From an uncultured Oscillospiraceae bacterium (lineage in GTDB: Bacteria; Bacillota; Clostridia; Oscillospirales; Oscillospiraceae): a DNA stretch of 15,003 nucleotides. The position numbers and the translations under genes are program-made. The stretch covers positions 1 through 15,003 of the forward strand of contig CAJOCV010000059.1 in NCBI GenBank assembly GCA_905233785.1. The letters run 5' to 3'. Every line of letters begins with the position of its first letter. Position 1 is the stretch's first letter. The notes beneath the pieces were generated by a model. That model searched no databases. It saw only the letters and a program-made list of their open reading frames with translations, and was not told where the DNA came from. Shown here in pieces: positions 6,489 through 12,162 of this stretch.

Positions 6489-7392
6489 GGCGGAGAACTA
6501 CCTGCGCCGCTGTGTGGAATCGCTCCTGCGGCAGACGGTGAACGAACTGGAAGTGATTCTGGTGGACGACGGTTCGCCGGACGCCTCCGGCGCGATTTGC
6601 GAGGAGTACGCCGCCGCGTATCCCGAGCGCGTCCGCTGTCTGCACCTTGACAACGGCGGTCAGGGCAGAGCGCGCAATCACGGCCTCGCCATCGCAGAAG
6701 GGGAGTACATCGGCTTTGTGGACAGCGACGACTGGGTGGAGCCCGATATGTATGAAAAGCTCCTTGCCGCCGCCGAGAATGCGGGGGCGGACCTCGCAGT
6801 GTGCGGGATACGCACGGTGCATGAGAGCGGAGAGACGGCTTCTTTACCGGTCGGGCAGCCGGAAAAGCCCCTTGCCGCCGCGGGTTCGGTCTGCAACAAG
6901 CTGTTCCGGCGCGAACTGATCGGGGAGCTTCGCTTTCCCGAGGGGCTTTGGTATGAGGATTTCGCGTTCTCCGCCATGCTGCTGATGCGCGCGAAGAAAA
7001 CGGTTTTTGTGCAGCAGGATCTGTACGACTACCGCGTGGGGCAGGTCTCCACCATGAATAACGAGAACGCCCGCAAAAACCTCGACATTCTGGAGATCAT
7101 GGAGCTGCTGCGGGAGTTTACCGAGCGGGAGGGAAAACGGGAGGACTATGAGTACCTGCTCATAAACCATGTGCTTCTGGACGGGATCAAACGGCTCTCG
7201 CTGTTGTCGGGCGCTGAAAAGCGCGAGGTGCTCTGGCTCCTGCGCGCCTATGTGCATGAGCATATCCCGAAGCTCTCAGACTGTGCCGCCTGGAAGCAGG
7301 AAACGCGCAACCGACGCATGATCATGATGCTCAATTATCTCGGGCTTGAGGAGCTCTCGAAGCTGATCTTGAAGATCAAAAAAGCGATATAA
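6460..7392 (+). CDS. GT2 family glycosyltransferase (GT-A fold)
   Basis: A 310-residue glycosyltransferase that is probably inverting and cytosolic. Seen: N-terminal MLSIIVPAYKAENYLRRCVE, then DDGSPD at 36-41 for nucleotide binding, GGQGRARNHG at about 66-75, and the metal-binding DSDDW at 88-92 within GFVDSDDWVEP. WYEDFAF near 163-169 fits the catalytic-base region of this family. Two ATGs, 6457 and 6460, are possible. The second is preferred because GGGAGGG (6446-6452) is 7 nt from it and only 4 nt from the first. The gene begins inside the end of the ligase-like gene, so the two are translationally coupled and probably serve one glycan. The stop codon forms the outer edge of a palindromic terminator. 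The acceptor cannot be inferred. Confidence 0.88.
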   Translation: MLSIIVPAYKAENYLRRCVESLLRQTVNELEVILVDDGSPDASGAICEEYAAAYPERVRCLHLDNGGQGRARNHGLAIAEGEYIGFVDSDDWVEPDMYEKLLAAAENAGADLAVCGIRTVHESGETASLPVGQPEKPLAAAGSVCNKLFRRELIGELRFPEGLWYEDFAFSAMLLMRAKKTVFVQQDLYDYRVGQVSTMNNENARKNLDILEIMELLREFTEREGKREDYEYLLINHVLLDGIKRLSLLSGAEKREVLWLLRAYVHEHIPKLSDCAAWKQETRNRRMIMMLNYLGLEELSKLILKIKKAI

Positions 7393-7430
7393 TGGGGATG
7401 TGAAAAACTGTGTTTTTCACATCCCCATTA
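7390..7430. terminator. shared bidirectional palindromic terminator of two convergent GT2 genes
   Basis: Arms 7390-7408 and 7412-7430 are exact 19-bp reverse complements with a TGT loop. The plus-strand gene ends with TAA at 7390-7392 and the minus-strand gene ends with TAA read from 7430-7428, so the two stop codons are the two ends of the palindrome and the whole intergenic region is hairpin. A T-rich stretch follows on the plus strand (ATTATCTTCTT), and a run of six T lies slightly downstream on the minus strand (plus-strand A run near 7378-7383). Termination in both directions is inferred. Confidence 0.8.
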
Positions 7431-8411
7431 TCTTCTTAAAAGTCGGTTGGCCGACATGATGAGATGCACAAGGCCGTACCGCCTTCGCGCGATCAGCTCT
7501 GCCAGCAGGCGGTGCTTTTTCGGCCAGCGGCGGATATAGGGGTTTTGCCGCCAGGCGGGAAAACGCGCGAGAAAATCCTCCCGCAGCGCGTCCTGCACCG
7601 GGCTTTTCGGGTCAAGGAGGTTGACGCGGGTGCTGCTGGTCAAAAGCTCGTGATAGGCCGCCATAGCCTCCAGCTCGTCGTGGTATGGCGCGGTCTTTCC
7701 CTGAAGGCGGTAGTCGTCCCACACGGCGGCGACGGCGGAGAGCATTTCCCGGTTGCGCTCGATCCCGGCGCTGTTGGTGATAGAGCCGGGGCGGCGCAGA
7801 TAGCGATACCAGGCGCGGGGAAGATAGCGGATCGTTTCCGCGCGCAGGTAGAGCCGGGGGATGGTGGCGAGATCCTCAAACCACGCCCGATCCGGAAAGC
7901 GGACGCCGCTTTGCGTGAAGAGCGCGCGGCGCCAGAGCTTGTTGACCGCGTTCGGCGGCGAGAGCAGCAGGGCGGGAAAATTCTCAAAGCGGAAGCTGCC
8001 TTCCTCCCGCTCACAGCCTTTGTCATAGCGCAGCTCCCTGCCCCCGGGACTTACGGTAACAAAGTCGAAAACACCGACGTCAAAGCTTCCGTCCAGAAGC
8101 CCCAGCATCTCCTCCACTGCGCCGGGCGAGAGCGTGTCGTCGCTGTCGAGAAAAAGGAGATAGTCACCGGCGGCAAGCTCGATCCCGGTGTTTCGCGCGT
8201 GCCCGAGGCCGCCGTTTTCGGTATTCACGGCTCGGATCAGCTTCGGATAGCGTGCGGCGTACTCGGCGAGGATCGCGCCGGAGGAATCGCTTGAGCCGTC
8301 GTTTACGCCGATGATCTCATAGTCTCTCCGCCCCGGCAAAATCACCGAATCGAGACAGGCGGCGAGATAGTCTTCCACATTATAGATCGGTATGATGACG
8401 CTCAGCTTCAT
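7428..8411 (-). CDS. GT2 family glycosyltransferase (GT-A fold), minus strand
   Basis: A 327-residue glycosyltransferase of the same broad family as the convergent neighbour but clearly divergent from it. Seen: MKLSVIIPIYNVEDYLAACL at the N-terminus, NDGSSD at 37-42 (Asn where many members have Asp, a common variant), GGLGHARNTG at 67-76, and the metal-binding LFLDSDD at 86-92. WFEDLAT is the likely catalytic-base region. A basic C-terminus (ANRLLRR) follows; no TM helix is evident. In the transcribed strand AAAGGGAG ends about 9-10 nt before the ATG, and a promoter lies upstream at 8442-8470. It is the only gene on the minus strand in this block and is read away from lepB. Inference: it decorates or extends the same surface glycan as the plus-strand genes, under separate control. 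Confidence 0.88.
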   Translation of the reverse strand: MKLSVIIPIYNVEDYLAACLDSVILPGRRDYEIIGVNDGSSDSSGAILAEYAARYPKLIRAVNTENGGLGHARNTGIELAAGDYLLFLDSDDTLSPGAVEEMLGLLDGSFDVGVFDFVTVSPGGRELRYDKGCEREEGSFRFENFPALLLSPPNAVNKLWRRALFTQSGVRFPDRAWFEDLATIPRLYLRAETIRYLPRAWYRYLRRPGSITNSAGIERNREMLSAVAAVWDDYRLQGKTAPYHDELEAMAAYHELLTSSTRVNLLDPKSPVQDALREDFLARFPAWRQNPYIRRWPKKHRLLAELIARRRYGLVHLIMSANRLLRR

Positions 8412-8441
8412 TCGTCCGGACTCCCTTTACGTGATAGCCGC

Positions 8442-8470
8442 ATTATACACCTATCCGGAATCAGGAGCAA
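8442..8470 (-). promoter_or_regulatory. promoter of the minus-strand GT2 gene
   Basis: On the minus strand TTGCTC (8470-8465) and a perfect TATAAT (8447-8442) are 17 bp apart, placing the transcript start about 25 nt upstream of the GT2 ATG. The -35 box is only 7 bp from the -35 box of the divergent lepB promoter. Confidence 0.65.
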
Positions 8471-8477
8471 ATAAAAC

Positions 8478-8507
8478 TTGCGTGACGGAAGGGTTTGGGT
8501 ATATAAT
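8478..8507 (+). promoter_or_regulatory. promoter of the lepB-rbgA-rnhB-yraN operon
   Basis: TTGCGT (8478-8483) and a perfect TATAAT (8502-8507) are 18 bp apart, with a predicted transcription start near 8514, about 30 nt before the lepB ATG. It is arranged back to back with the GT2 promoter, so polymerases at the two sites could interfere or share a regulator. Confidence 0.7.
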
Positions 8508-8542
8508 ATCTTGAAAATCTGTGTTTGCTGTGAGGCATTGAC

Positions 8543-9136
8543 ATGAGCGAAAAGAAAAAATCAAAAAGACAGCTGGAAAAGGAAGCCTACGAGCGCCTGT
8601 CGCCCGGCGAGAAACTGCGCAAGGACAGCTATGACTGGATCATGAGCCTGCTGATCGCGCTGGTGGTCAGCGTGTCGCTGTTCGTGTTTTTCGTGCGCAT
8701 CATCGACGTGTCGGGCACCTCCATGGTGCCGACGCTGCACAATGAGGACAAGATGTTTGTCTCCAACCTCTTTTATACCCCCCAGGCCGGGGATGTGGTG
8801 GTGTTCAAGACCGACAGCTACGACCCCAACAAGGCGCTGGTCAAGCGCGTGATCGCCACCGAGGGGCAGACCGTGAACATCGACTTTGATAACGGCATCG
8901 TGTACATTGACGGCGTACCCATTCAGGAGGATTACATTGCCGAGGTGACTACGACAAAGCTGGACTTTATCGGCCCGAAGAAGGTGCCGGAGGGCTGCGT
9001 GTTCGTCATGGGCGATAACCGCAACATGTCCACCGACAGCCGCAAGGCGGAGATCGGCATGGTCGATCATCGCATGATCCTGGGGCGTGCCTACGCGATC
9101 ATTTTCCCGATCACGGAAATCGGCTGGATTTACTGA
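8543..9136 (+). CDS. lepB: signal peptidase I
   Basis: A 197-residue type I signal peptidase that removes signal peptides from exported pre-proteins at the outer face of the membrane. Seen: a highly basic cytosolic N-terminus (residues 1-31), a single TM anchor at about 33-51, the nucleophile Ser60 in SGTSMVPTL (57-65), the general base Lys101 in ALVKRVIATEG, and GDNRNMSTDSR at 157-167. All catalytic boxes are intact, and the single-anchor size is normal for Gram-positive enzymes. GAGG at 8532-8535 is 7 nt before the ATG. It heads the block with rbgA, rnhB and yraN, an order known in Firmicutes where rplS normally stands just before. The symbol lepB is used; sipS-type naming would be equivalent. 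Confidence 0.96.
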   Translation: MSEKKKSKRQLEKEAYERLSPGEKLRKDSYDWIMSLLIALVVSVSLFVFFVRIIDVSGTSMVPTLHNEDKMFVSNLFYTPQAGDVVVFKTDSYDPNKALVKRVIATEGQTVNIDFDNGIVYIDGVPIQEDYIAEVTTTKLDFIGPKKVPEGCVFVMGDNRNMSTDSRKAEIGMVDHRMILGRAYAIIFPITEIGWIY

Positions 9137-9176
9137 GCCCTCTTCGGCCTTCGGCCACCTCTCCCAGAGGGAGAGC
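9137..9176. repeat. short double-hairpin element between lepB and rbgA
   Basis: Two adjacent small dyads fill the spacer: GGCC-TTC-GGCC (9146-9156) and CTCTCCC-AGA-GGGAGAG (9159-9175). The pattern resembles the short interspersed CTCTCCC/GGGAGAG hairpin repeats I recall from gut Oscillospiraceae genomes; this is recollection and was not searched. The second hairpin is followed by TTAT and AAGGAA, so it may act as a weak terminator or processing site without blocking the operon. Confidence 0.45.
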
Positions 9177-9194
9177 TTATAAGGAAATTGGATT

Positions 9195-10061
9195 ATGAAT
9201 TATGAAAAAATGAACATCCAATGGTTCCCCGGCCATATGACCAAGGCGCAGCGGATGATCGAGGACAACATCAAACAGGTGGACGCGGTGTGCGAGATCC
9301 TGGACGCGCGCATCCCGCGCTCGAGCCGCAACCCGGACATTGACCGCCTCGCGGGCGATAAGCCCAGGCTTGTGATCCTGAACCGCTGCGATCTGGCGGA
9401 TCCCAAGGCTACCGCCGCCTGGCGCAGGAAGCTGGAGCAGCAGGGGCTTGCCGTTTTGGAAACGGACGCCAAAAGCGGCAAGGGCGTGAAGGAGTTTACG
9501 CCCGCCGTCAGGCGGCTGCTCGCGGACAAGCTCGCGGAGTACGAGGCCAAGGGGCAAGGCGGCAGACCCCTTCGCGTGATGATCCTGGGCATTCCCAACG
9601 TGGGAAAATCCACCTTCATCAACAAGGTTGCCGGGCGCAAGGCCGCCATCGCCGGGGACAAGCCCGGCGTCACGCGCGGCAAACAGTGGATCAGCATCGA
9701 CCGAGGGCTTGACCTTCTGGATACCCCGGGCATCCTCTGGCCGAAGTTTGAGAGCCAACAGGTGGGGGAGATGCTGGCCATCACCAATGCCATCAAGGCC
9801 GATGTGCTGGATAAGGAGACGCTGGGGGCAAACTTCATGCTCCGATTGCGGGAGCATTATCCGGAGGCCATCCGGGAGCGATACAGGTTTGAGCCACGGG
9901 CCGAGGCAAACGGCTATGAGCTTCTGGAGGAGGCCGCGAAAAAGCGGGGCTTTCTTGTCTCCCGCGGGGAGTACGACATCGAGCGCATGGCCAATACGCT
10001 TCTCGGCGAGTACCACGACGGGAAGCTGGGAAGACTGACCCTGGAATATCCGGATGAATAA
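9195..10061 (+). CDS. rbgA: ribosome biogenesis GTPase YlqF/RbgA
   Basis: A 288-residue circularly permuted GTPase required for late 50S subunit assembly. Seen: the family N-terminus IQWFPGHMTKAQRMI starting at residue 8, DARIPRSSRNPDID near 34-47, G4 as NRCD at 63-66 (usual form NKxD), G1 as GIPNVGKST at 132-140, and G3 DTPGILWPKFE from residue 176. The order G4-G1-G3 is the permutation typical of the family. A C-terminal RNA-binding-like domain ends in GRLTLEYP. The ATG at 9195 is chosen because AAGGAA (9181-9186) is 8 nt upstream; starting at Met6 (9210) would match the Bacillus protein more closely. The 3' end overlaps rnhB by 8 nt. Confidence 0.95.
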   Translation: MNYEKMNIQWFPGHMTKAQRMIEDNIKQVDAVCEILDARIPRSSRNPDIDRLAGDKPRLVILNRCDLADPKATAAWRRKLEQQGLAVLETDAKSGKGVKEFTPAVRRLLADKLAEYEAKGQGGRPLRVMILGIPNVGKSTFINKVAGRKAAIAGDKPGVTRGKQWISIDRGLDLLDTPGILWPKFESQQVGEMLAITNAIKADVLDKETLGANFMLRLREHYPEAIRERYRFEPRAEANGYELLEEAAKKRGFLVSRGEYDIERMANTLLGEYHDGKLGRLTLEYPDE

Positions 10062-10659
10062 GATGGATCTTTGGGAACTGGAAAACGCGATCTATGACGA
10101 GGGCTATACGCTGCTTTGCGGTGTGGACGAGGCCGGGCGCGGCCCGCTGGCCGGGCCTGTGTACGCCGCGGCGGTGATCCTGCCGCGAAACCTCGTGATC
10201 GAGGGCTTAAACGACTCGAAGAAGCTCACGGAGAAAAAGCGCGAGGCGCTCTTTGCCGTGATCTGCGAAAAAGCGCTCAGCTTCGGCGTCGCCCGCGCGG
10301 AGGTGGAGGAGATCGAGCGCCTCAACATCTTAAACGCCACCTACCTCGCCATGAACCGGGCGATCGCGCAGCTCAGCCCACAGCCGGCGCTCGCGCTCAT
10401 CGACGGCAACCGCGATACCGGCATTGAGCTTGCAAGCCGCCCGATCGTCAAGGGCGACAGCAAGTGCGCCGAGATCGCGGCGGCCTCGGTGCTTGCCAAG
10501 GTGAGCCGTGACCGCTATATGCTCAAAATGGCGGAAGCCTACCCGGAATATCACTTCGAAGCCCACAAGGGCTACGGCACCGCCGCGCACTATGCCGCCC
10601 TGCGGGAGTTCGGGCCTTCCCCGATCCACCGCATGAGCTTTCTGAAGAAGCTGCACTGA
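10054..10659 (+). CDS. rnhB: ribonuclease HII
   Basis: A 201-residue RNase HII that cuts the RNA strand of RNA:DNA hybrids and removes misincorporated ribonucleotides. Seen: GVDEAGRGPLAGPV at 23-36 with catalytic Asp25 and Glu26, LIDGNRD with Asp117, and KGDSKCAEIAAASVLAKVSRD with Asp135, completing the DEDD set. The C-terminal GYGTAAHYAALREFGPSPIHRMSF motif is also intact. The ATG at 10054 overlaps the rbgA stop; a second ATG at 10063 is possible, and neither has a strong Shine-Dalgarno, so coupling to rbgA translation is likely. The stop overlaps the yraN start (TGATG). The rbgA-rnhB-yraN order is common in Firmicutes. Confidence 0.96.
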   Translation: MNKMDLWELENAIYDEGYTLLCGVDEAGRGPLAGPVYAAAVILPRNLVIEGLNDSKKLTEKKREALFAVICEKALSFGVARAEVEEIERLNILNATYLAMNRAIAQLSPQPALALIDGNRDTGIELASRPIVKGDSKCAEIAAASVLAKVSRDRYMLKMAEAYPEYHFEAHKGYGTAAHYAALREFGPSPIHRMSFLKKLH

Positions 10660-11018
10660 TGGATAACAGAACAAAAGGAAGCTGGGGCGAGGAGCGGGCG
10701 GCGCGCTATCTGCGGCTTCGCGGCTGGCGGATTCTGGAGCGAAACTACCGCTGCCGCTTCGGGGAGATCGACCTGATCGCCCGGCGCGGCGGTACGCTTG
10801 CCTTTGTGGAGGTGAAGCTGCGCAGGGATGATCGCTTTGCCGAGGCGCGGGAATTCGTCGGTCGGCAGAAGCAGGAGCGCATCCTGCGCACGGCGCAGCT
10901 TTACCTGCTGCAGCACACGACAGAGCTGCAGCCCCGCTTTGACGTGATCGAGATTTATGCGCCTGACGGAGAACGCGGGCGCGTGCGTGTGAACCATATC
11001 GAAAACGCGTTTATGTAG
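10659..11018 (+). CDS. YraN family (UPF0102) nuclease-fold protein
   Basis: A 119-residue member of UPF0102, a small family with a PD-(D/E)XK restriction-nuclease-like core. Seen: KGSWGEERAARYLRLRGWRIL at 6-26, GEIDLIARRGGTLAFVEVK at 35-53 with the putative catalytic Asp38, Glu51 and Lys53, a conserved Arg-rich helix after it, and the end NHIENAF. Its length is normal and the C-terminus looks complete, even though its TAG stop touches the first bases of the repeat element that follows. It overlaps rnhB by one base, so it is the last gene of the lepB operon. Known: a nuclease role is suspected and the biological function is not settled. Confidence 0.92.
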   Translation: MDNRTKGSWGEERAARYLRLRGWRILERNYRCRFGEIDLIARRGGTLAFVEVKLRRDDRFAEAREFVGRQKQERILRTAQLYLLQHTTELQPRFDVIEIYAPDGERGRVRVNHIENAFM

Positions 11019-11131
11019 TGAAAAGAGAATAGTGAAAAGTGAAAAGTTATGGTGTCCCCTGCGGGGACATATTATAATTATGTCGCGAAGCGACACCTTA
11101 ACTATTCACTCTTCTCTATTCACTCTTCACT
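11017..11131. mobile_element. MITE-like inverted-repeat element without coding capacity
   Basis: Outer arms 11017-11056 and 11092-11131 are 40 nt each and match as inverted repeats at 34 of 40 positions. Each arm is built from degenerate GTGAA-AG units. Inside are two hairpins, TGTCCCC-TGC-GGGGACA (11053-11069) and TGTCGC-GAA-GCGACA (11081-11095), around an AT-only centre at about 11069-11081. No ORF or transposase is present and no clear target-site duplication is visible. It begins inside the yraN stop codon and ends 5 bp before the DUF1540 stop, so it fills the whole convergent intergenic space and could terminate transcription in both directions. Mobility is inference from architecture. 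Confidence 0.65.
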
Positions 11132-11135
11132 TTCC

Positions 11136-11309
11136 TCAGCTTCTCCCTCTCGGGCAGAAGGTGGAGCAGTAGGTTTCTCCCTTGCTGGCGGCCTTCTCAT
11201 TCTGGACGCTGATGCGGCTTGCGCTGCAGCGGCAGTCGATGGTGTTGTACTTGCAGGCTGTCACGTCGCAGCCGACGCCGGGGTTGGGCTCATAGGCTTT
11301 GTTCGGCAT
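11136..11309 (-). CDS. DUF1540 domain small cysteine-rich protein
   Basis: A 57-residue protein with six cysteines: Cys14, Cys19, Cys26, Cys28, Cys48 and Cys52. Seen: VGCDVTACKYNTIDCRCSASRISV (12-35) and GETYCSTF (44-51), the pattern I associate with DUF1540 (C-x4-C-x-YN...C-x-A..I.V...ET.C.TF). The frame is open further upstream, but the ATG at 11309 is chosen because GAGG lies 7 nt before it on the minus strand and the family usually starts here. Known: DUF1540 proteins are small and common in Clostridia; I know no firm function, and metal binding by the cysteines is plausible. It is divergent from the metallophosphoesterase gene and ends next to the repeat element. Confidence 0.8.
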   Translation of the reverse strand: MPNKAYEPNPGVGCDVTACKYNTIDCRCSASRISVQNEKAASKGETYCSTFCPRGRS

Positions 11310-11363
11310 ATTGGCACCTCGTTTCATTTGAAATTCGTTGATAGTTTCTGCGCTCCGGCGCGG

Positions 11364-11392
11364 TTTATACAGGGATTTTATGTTATACGCAA
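11364..11392 (-). promoter_or_regulatory. promoter of the DUF1540 gene
   Basis: On the minus strand TTGCGT (11392-11387) and TATAAA (11369-11364) are 17 bp apart, giving a leader of about 45-50 nt before the ATG at 11309. The promoter overlaps the start codon of the divergent phosphoesterase gene (11380), so expression of the two genes may interfere. No equally good plus-strand promoter was found here; TTGATA at 11338-11343 has no -10 box at a normal distance. Confidence 0.55.
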
Positions 11393-12066
11393 TCGGAGAC
11401 CTGCACCTGTCCTTCTCCAACGACAAGCCCATGGACGTGTTCGGAGAGGTCTGGCGGGATCACGCGGAAAAGTTAAAACAGGGCTTCGCCTCGCTCGGCG
11501 AGGACGATGTGACCGTGCTCTGCGGCGATCTGAGCTGGGCGATGGGTTTGAACGAGGCGCTTGCGGATTTTCGCTTCATTGACGCGCTGCCGGGGAAAAA
11601 GATCGTCCTCAAGGGCAATCACGACTATTGGTGGAGCACCGCCGCCAAGGCCAAAAAGCTCTTTGCGGAAAACGGCCTTGCAAGCATCGACATCCTCCAT
11701 AATAACGCCCTCTTTTACGGCGACTATGCCCTCTGCGGCACGCGCGGCTGGTTTTATGAGGAGGAGCGCGGCGTGGAGCATGACAAAAAGATCATGCGCC
11801 GCGAGATCATGCGTCTGGAGACTTCGCTGCGGGCGGCGGGGGAGCGGGAAAAGCTCGTCTTTCTCCACTATCCGCCGATCTATCAGAAGTACGAGTGCCC
11901 CGAGATCCTGGAGCTTCTGGAGCGCTACGGCGTGAAAAAATGCTTCTACGGGCACATCCACGGCAAGGGCATCCCCGCCGCCTTCAACGGCTGGCGCGGG
12001 CAGACAAAGTTTCAGCTCGTCTCCGCCGACGCGGTAAATTTTACGCCCGTGCCGGTATTGCCGTAA
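11380..12066 (+). CDS. metallophosphoesterase (calcineurin-like)
   Basis: A 228-residue cytosolic binuclear-metal phosphoesterase. Seen, in family order: GDLHLS with Asp7 and His9, CGDLSWA with Asp50, KGNHDYWW with Asn80, His81 and Asp82, LHYPPI with His163, and YGHIHGKG with His192 and His194. All metal ligands are present. The frame is open to a TTG at 11338, but the domain starts directly at the ATG at 11380 (MLYAIGDLHLS), preceded by AGGGA at 11371-11375 only 4 nt away, a close and probably weak ribosome binding site. The substrate cannot be told from sequence. The stop codon lies inside the first copy of the 17-bp tandem repeat ahead of tig. Confidence 0.9.
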   Translation: MLYAIGDLHLSFSNDKPMDVFGEVWRDHAEKLKQGFASLGEDDVTVLCGDLSWAMGLNEALADFRFIDALPGKKIVLKGNHDYWWSTAAKAKKLFAENGLASIDILHNNALFYGDYALCGTRGWFYEEERGVEHDKKIMRREIMRLETSLRAAGEREKLVFLHYPPIYQKYECPEILELLERYGVKKCFYGHIHGKGIPAAFNGWRGQTKFQLVSADAVNFTPVPVLP

Positions 12067-12097
12067 AGTTTGCGATTTCTGTAAAGTTTGCGATTTC
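12063..12097. repeat. 17-bp exact tandem repeat upstream of the tig promoter
   Basis: GTAAAGTTTGCGATTTC occurs at 12063-12079 and again at 12081-12097, separated by one T, a period of 18 bp. The first copy contains the phosphoesterase stop codon. The second copy ends 4 bp before the -35 box of the tig promoter. It is either a recent slippage duplication or a pair of protein-binding sites just upstream of the promoter. Confidence 0.85.
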
Positions 12098-12101
12098 GTT
12101 A

Positions 12102-12130
12102 TTGATTTTACAAAATATTTCTGATATAGT
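12102..12130 (+). promoter_or_regulatory. sigma-A-type promoter of tig-clpP
   Basis: TTGATT (12102-12107) and TATAGT (12125-12130) are 17 bp apart, with a predicted transcription start near 12137, about 26 nt before the tig ATG. No CtsR- or CIRCE-like operator was recognised around it. Confidence 0.7.
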
Positions 12131-12162
12131 ATTCGGGCATTAACAGAGGAGGATGTCATAAC

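Noticed and set aside
8286..8303. NDGS instead of DDGS in the minus-strand GT2 as a sign of inactivity
   Set aside because: Asn at this position is a common variant in active GT2 enzymes and the DSDD metal site is intact.
11049..11582. A 177-residue plus-strand frame running from the repeat element over the DUF1540 gene into the phosphoesterase
   Set aside because: It is antisense to the DUF1540 gene and out of frame with the phosphoesterase, starts inside a repeat, and has no domain similarity.
12063..12097. CRISPR-like repeat
   Set aside because: There are only two copies separated by one base, with no spacers and no cas genes.
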